A stretch of DNA of 8,167 bases. It comes from an uncultured Eubacteriales bacterium (GTDB taxonomy: Bacteria; Bacillota; Clostridia; Oscillospirales; UMGS1783). Of the stretch, positions 5,785 to 8,167 are shown one piece after another (the stretch's first letter is position 1; each line of letters starts with the position of its first letter). Below the pieces are notes generated by a model. The model saw only the letters and a list, made by a program, of their open reading frames with translations, ran no database searches and had not been told where the DNA came from. The position numbers and the translations under genes were made by a program. The stretch is taken from NCBI GenBank assembly GCA_900555065.1, contig USJY01000046.1, positions 1 to 8,167 on the forward strand, in the 5' to 3' direction.

Positions 5785-6846
5785 TCACAGCTCATCGGCC
5801 GGAACGAACATGGCCTTTACGCCGCGTTCCTGCTCAATGTCTTCAAACACCTGTTTCCAGTTGTCGATCGTCGTACGGTGGGTAATCACATGGTTCAGGT
5901 CATACTTTGTAGTCTGCATAAGCTTGAGGGATTTGTCCCAGGAGGCGTAGCTGGAGCTGAAGTTAAAATAAATGTCGAGCTGCTTATACATAGCCTCGTT
6001 CCACTTAATGGGAGTAAGATCCCGGGCGGCGATGCCAATGCCGCTGATCCGTCCGCAGGGCTTGATCAGATCCGTCATCGCGGCAATGGCGGGCGCCGCG
6101 CCGCTCGTCTCCACCACGAGGTCCGCGCCCCGGCCGCCGGTCAGCTCCATGACAAATTTCACAGGATCTTCCTTTTCCACGTTGAGCACATAGTCGGCGC
6201 CGACCTTGAGGGCCGCGGGAAACCGCACAGCCTCGCTTTTGGTCATACCGCTCATAACGACTTTGGAAGCGCCGCAGGACTTGGCGACAAAGGCGCTCAG
6301 CACGCCCATGGGTCCCGCTCCTGAAATATAGACTACGTCCGAGCACTCAAGTTTCGCACGCTCGGTCACCGCGTAGACAATGCAGGCCATCGGCTCGCAC
6401 AGGGCCGCGATATCGTAACTCACCCCTTCAGGGATGCGGTGCACAAGGAACTCAGGCATGGCGATATAACTTGTCATACCGCCGTGCACGCCCCAGCCCG
6501 GCGCGCGCCGGTGCAGGCACAGATTGATCTTGCCCTCTCGGCAGACGTCGCATTTGCCGCAGGCTTCGTTTTTCGGTTCTGCAACGACGCGGTCGCCAAC
6601 CGCAAAATTGGTGACACTGCTTCCGACCTGCACGACCTGGCCGGAGAACTCATGGCCCAGCACGACGGGCGGCCAGTAACGGAACTCGTCATGGTAGACG
6701 TGCAGATCGGTAGCGCACAGGCCAGCCGCTTTAATCTTTATAAGCACCCAGTCGTCTGCGGGGAGTTCGGGAACGTCGATATCAACCACTTCGGTCAGGC
6801 CCGGTCCCTTGGCCAGTTTGCACAAGCCCTTCATTGATGCGGACAT
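5785..6846 (-). CDS. zinc-dependent medium-chain alcohol/polyol dehydrogenase (MDR family)
   Basis: This is a cytoplasmic NAD(P)-dependent oxidoreductase of the sorbitol/threonine/alcohol dehydrogenase superfamily; 353 residues is normal. The GroES-like N-terminal domain has the catalytic zinc ligands Cys44 (GLCATD) and His65-Glu66 (GHEFSG), with Glu151 (CEPMAC) nearby. The structural zinc lobe has Cys96, Cys99, Cys102 and Cys110 with the classic 2-2-7 spacing. The Rossmann fold starts at GAGPMG (176-181). After the second strand the sequence is VVMSGMTKSE, without the acidic residue that normally binds the NAD ribose, so NADP(H) use is possible (inference). Likely substrates are sugars or polyols, reduced or oxidised at a secondary hydroxyl. 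The start at 6846 has GAGGTG 6 nt upstream; the gene lies 21 bp after the SDR gene and 31 bp before the transaldolase gene. Exact substrate cannot be assigned. Confidence 0.92.
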   Translation of the reverse strand: MSASMKGLCKLAKGPGLTEVVDIDVPELPADDWVLIKIKAAGLCATDLHVYHDEFRYWPPVVLGHEFSGQVVQVGSSVTNFAVGDRVVAEPKNEACGKCDVCREGKINLCLHRRAPGWGVHGGMTSYIAMPEFLVHRIPEGVSYDIAALCEPMACIVYAVTERAKLECSDVVYISGAGPMGVLSAFVAKSCGASKVVMSGMTKSEAVRFPAALKVGADYVLNVEKEDPVKFVMELTGGRGADLVVETSGAAPAIAAMTDLIKPCGRISGIGIAARDLTPIKWNEAMYKQLDIYFNFSSSYASWDKSLKLMQTTKYDLNHVITHRTTIDNWKQVFEDIEQERGVKAMFVPADEL

Positions 6847-6867
6847 GGCTTACACCTCGATTCCCTG

Positions 6868-7785
6868 TCAATCTGCAATTTTCTGCATATCCGTCCAGTC
6901 GGCGAGGAACGGATTTTTTTGCTTGGGACCTTCGCCAATCTCATAGCCGCCGGTGACATGGATATATGCGCCGGTGATAAAACTCGCCCAGTCGGAGGCA
7001 AGGAACATAACGGCGCTCGCGATCTCGGCGGAAGTACCGCCGCGGCCCAGCCACTGGAGCGTGTCGGAATAGTCCACAAATCCTTTCATATCCGCCTGTT
7101 GACTGGTTGTTTTACGGAACATGTCGGTGTTGATATGTCCGGGTTTCACCTCGTTGATGCGAACGCCGTATGCGCCCTCGTCGGTCGCGATGGTCCGCGT
7201 CATCGCCTGTATGGCGCCCTTGGTTGCCGAATAGGCGGCGCTGCCTTCGTCGCCCATAGTCCCGACGACGCTGCCGATATTGATGACGCTGCCCTTGGTC
7301 TTGCGCAGATATGGCAGAGCCGTGCGGATGCCGATGAAATAGGCGACCAGATTTGTGTCGAGAACATGTCGGAATTCATCGGCGGTGATCACGTCGCTCG
7401 GACGTTGAAGGGGAAAATATCCCGCGTTATTGACCAGGGTGTTGATACGCCCGAATTCCTTGGCTGTGAACTCGACAAGGTCGATGATCTCCTGTTCGAC
7501 TGTTACGTCGACGATTTTGAATATGCATTTCTGGTTCGGGTAGCGCCGGTTCATGTCCGCTTCCACGGCCCGGCCGCGCGCCTCGTCCCTGCCGCAGAAC
7601 ACGACGTGCGCGCCCACGCCCATAAAGCCGTGGACGCAGCCGCGGCCAATGCCCGTGGTGCCGCCCGTGACAATGACGACTGAATCGCGCAGGCTGTCCT
7701 CGATCGGCGGAACGTCAAATCTATCCTCTATGCGACGAAGAACCTCGTCTTCTTCCGGATTTCTCAATTTGATCTCATAAGACAT
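6868..7785 (-). CDS. short-chain dehydrogenase/reductase (SDR family)
   Basis: This is an NAD(P)-dependent oxidoreductase of the classical SDR family, cytoplasmic, 305 residues compared with the usual 250. Motifs appear in order: cofactor loop TGGTTGIG (40-47), Asp93-Val, NNAG (119-122), catalytic-tetrad Asn145, Ser172, Tyr185 and Lys189 (YSATK), and VKPGHINT (213-220), so it should be active. CGRD after the second strand puts Arg66 where NADP-preferring members often have a basic residue (inference). The extra length comes from about 35 charged N-terminal residues before the Rossmann fold and about 25 residues after the family's usual end. The start is supported by AAAGGAG 8 nt upstream of ATG 7785, so the N-terminal extension is probably real. 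It sits 17 bp after the lactonase gene. A sugar or sugar-derivative 1-dehydrogenase whose lactone feeds the lactonase is a reasonable guess, unproven. Confidence 0.92.
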   Translation of the reverse strand: MSYEIKLRNPEEDEVLRRIEDRFDVPPIEDSLRDSVVIVTGGTTGIGRGCVHGFMGVGAHVVFCGRDEARGRAVEADMNRRYPNQKCIFKIVDVTVEQEIIDLVEFTAKEFGRINTLVNNAGYFPLQRPSDVITADEFRHVLDTNLVAYFIGIRTALPYLRKTKGSVINIGSVVGTMGDEGSAAYSATKGAIQAMTRTIATDEGAYGVRINEVKPGHINTDMFRKTTSQQADMKGFVDYSDTLQWLGRGGTSAEIASAVMFLASDWASFITGAYIHVTGGYEIGEGPKQKNPFLADWTDMQKIAD

Positions 7786-7802
7786 GTTCTTTCTCCTTTC
7801 TC

Positions 7803-8167
7803 TTACGCACGGTCTGCAAATGCCGCGGCGGAAATATTGGCGAAATTCTCAGGCCTGCCCTTGACGCCGAAATTGTACATCAGGATCTTGCCGCCCAGGT
7901 ATTTCGTGTTCGCGTCGTAATCGTATCCAATCGGCTTGAACGGCAGGTAGGCCCATGTACCCGCCGTGGTCACAAGCACGTCGGTCATATCCTCGCCGCC
8001 GAACACGAGCGAAGAAGTCTGCGGCTCGGGCGTGTCGATTTTCTCCAGAAATTTGCCGTTGGAATCGTAATGCATAATGCAGCTTCCATACCACTGCGCC
8101 GACCAGATCCCGCCCTCGGCGTCGACCGTCATGCCGTCCGGTATCCCTTCTGTGTCGGGTACGGTGA
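7803..8167 (-). CDS. SMP-30/gluconolactonase/LRE-like lactonase (partial, N-terminus outside window)
   Basis: About 120 C-terminal residues are visible of a family usually near 290-300. They form the last blades of the six-bladed SMP-30 beta-propeller. Diagnostic is IPDGMTVDAEGGIW: the Asp of PDGM is a metal ligand in SMP-30/gluconolactonases (Asp204 in human SMP30), and each blade carries the D-x-G-x-W pattern. SSLVFGGEDMTDVLVTTAG is the typical following blade. The family hydrolyses sugar-acid lactones to aldonic acids with a divalent metal. ATG 8132 is only an internal methionine, since the frame is open upstream to the window edge and PDGM spans it. It is the first visible gene of the operon, and the SDR gene starts 17 bp after its TAA. 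Other lactones, or a gluconolactonase-like role, remain possible. Confidence 0.88.
   Translation of the reverse strand, partial: TVPDTEGIPDGMTVDAEGGIWSAQWYGSCIMHYDSNGKFLEKIDTPEPQTSSLVFGGEDMTDVLVTTAGTWAYLPFKPIGYDYDANTKYLGGKILMYNFGVKGRPENFANISAAAFADRA

Noticed and set aside
6919..7683. Plus-strand open frame opposite the SDR gene
   Set aside because: Antisense to all catalytic SDR motifs; no independent support.

Overview
This window looks like part of a fairly GC-rich Clostridia (Firmicutes) chromosome, or a metagenomic relative. The evidence is the strong AGGAGG-type ribosome sites and a topoisomerase IV pair of the divergent kind I associate with Clostridia. A close GyrA/GyrB orthologue would look different. 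The species cannot be named from the sequence. Every gene I can support lies on the minus strand, so transcription runs from high to low coordinates. No rRNA, tRNA, CRISPR array or mobile element is visible.

Region A (8167 to 4638) is a tightly packed four-gene carbohydrate-catabolism operon, entered in the middle of its first visible gene. The order is an SMP-30/gluconolactonase-like lactonase (C-terminal part only), a short-chain dehydrogenase (SDR), a zinc-dependent medium-chain dehydrogenase (MDR) and a divergent transaldolase-family enzyme. Gaps are 17, 21 and 31 bp and each downstream gene has its own ribosome site. A plausible logic is oxidation of a sugar or polyol, hydrolysis of a lactone and aldol-type C-C bond cleavage or transfer. 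The substrate cannot be read from this window and upstream genes are missing.

Region B (4637 to 4177) is the only sizeable non-coding stretch. It holds a GC-rich 3' trailer, a perfect 14-bp intrinsic terminator closing the sugar operon, a short region with small inverted repeats, then an AT-rich island with a good sigma-A-type promoter (extended -10, 17-bp spacer). A TGCAA-N3-TTGCA inverted repeat lies over the -35 element, and a structured leader of about 105 nt follows.

Region C (4176 to 1) begins with a nucleoside hydrolase-family gene. It is followed after 38 bp by topoisomerase IV subunit B (parE) and after another 13 bp by subunit A (parC), which is cut by the window edge. No terminator is visible between them, so the regulated-looking promoter of the nucleoside hydrolase may also drive the topoisomerase genes. 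ParC has glutamine where quinolone-sensitive enzymes usually have serine or threonine, while the catalytic tyrosine and intercalating isoleucine are kept.

The points most worth following are the divergent topoisomerase pair and its coupling to a nucleoside hydrolase, the unassigned lactonase/SDR/MDR/transaldolase pathway, and the promoter, operator and leader block at 4177-4325. I see no clearly unprecedented system.
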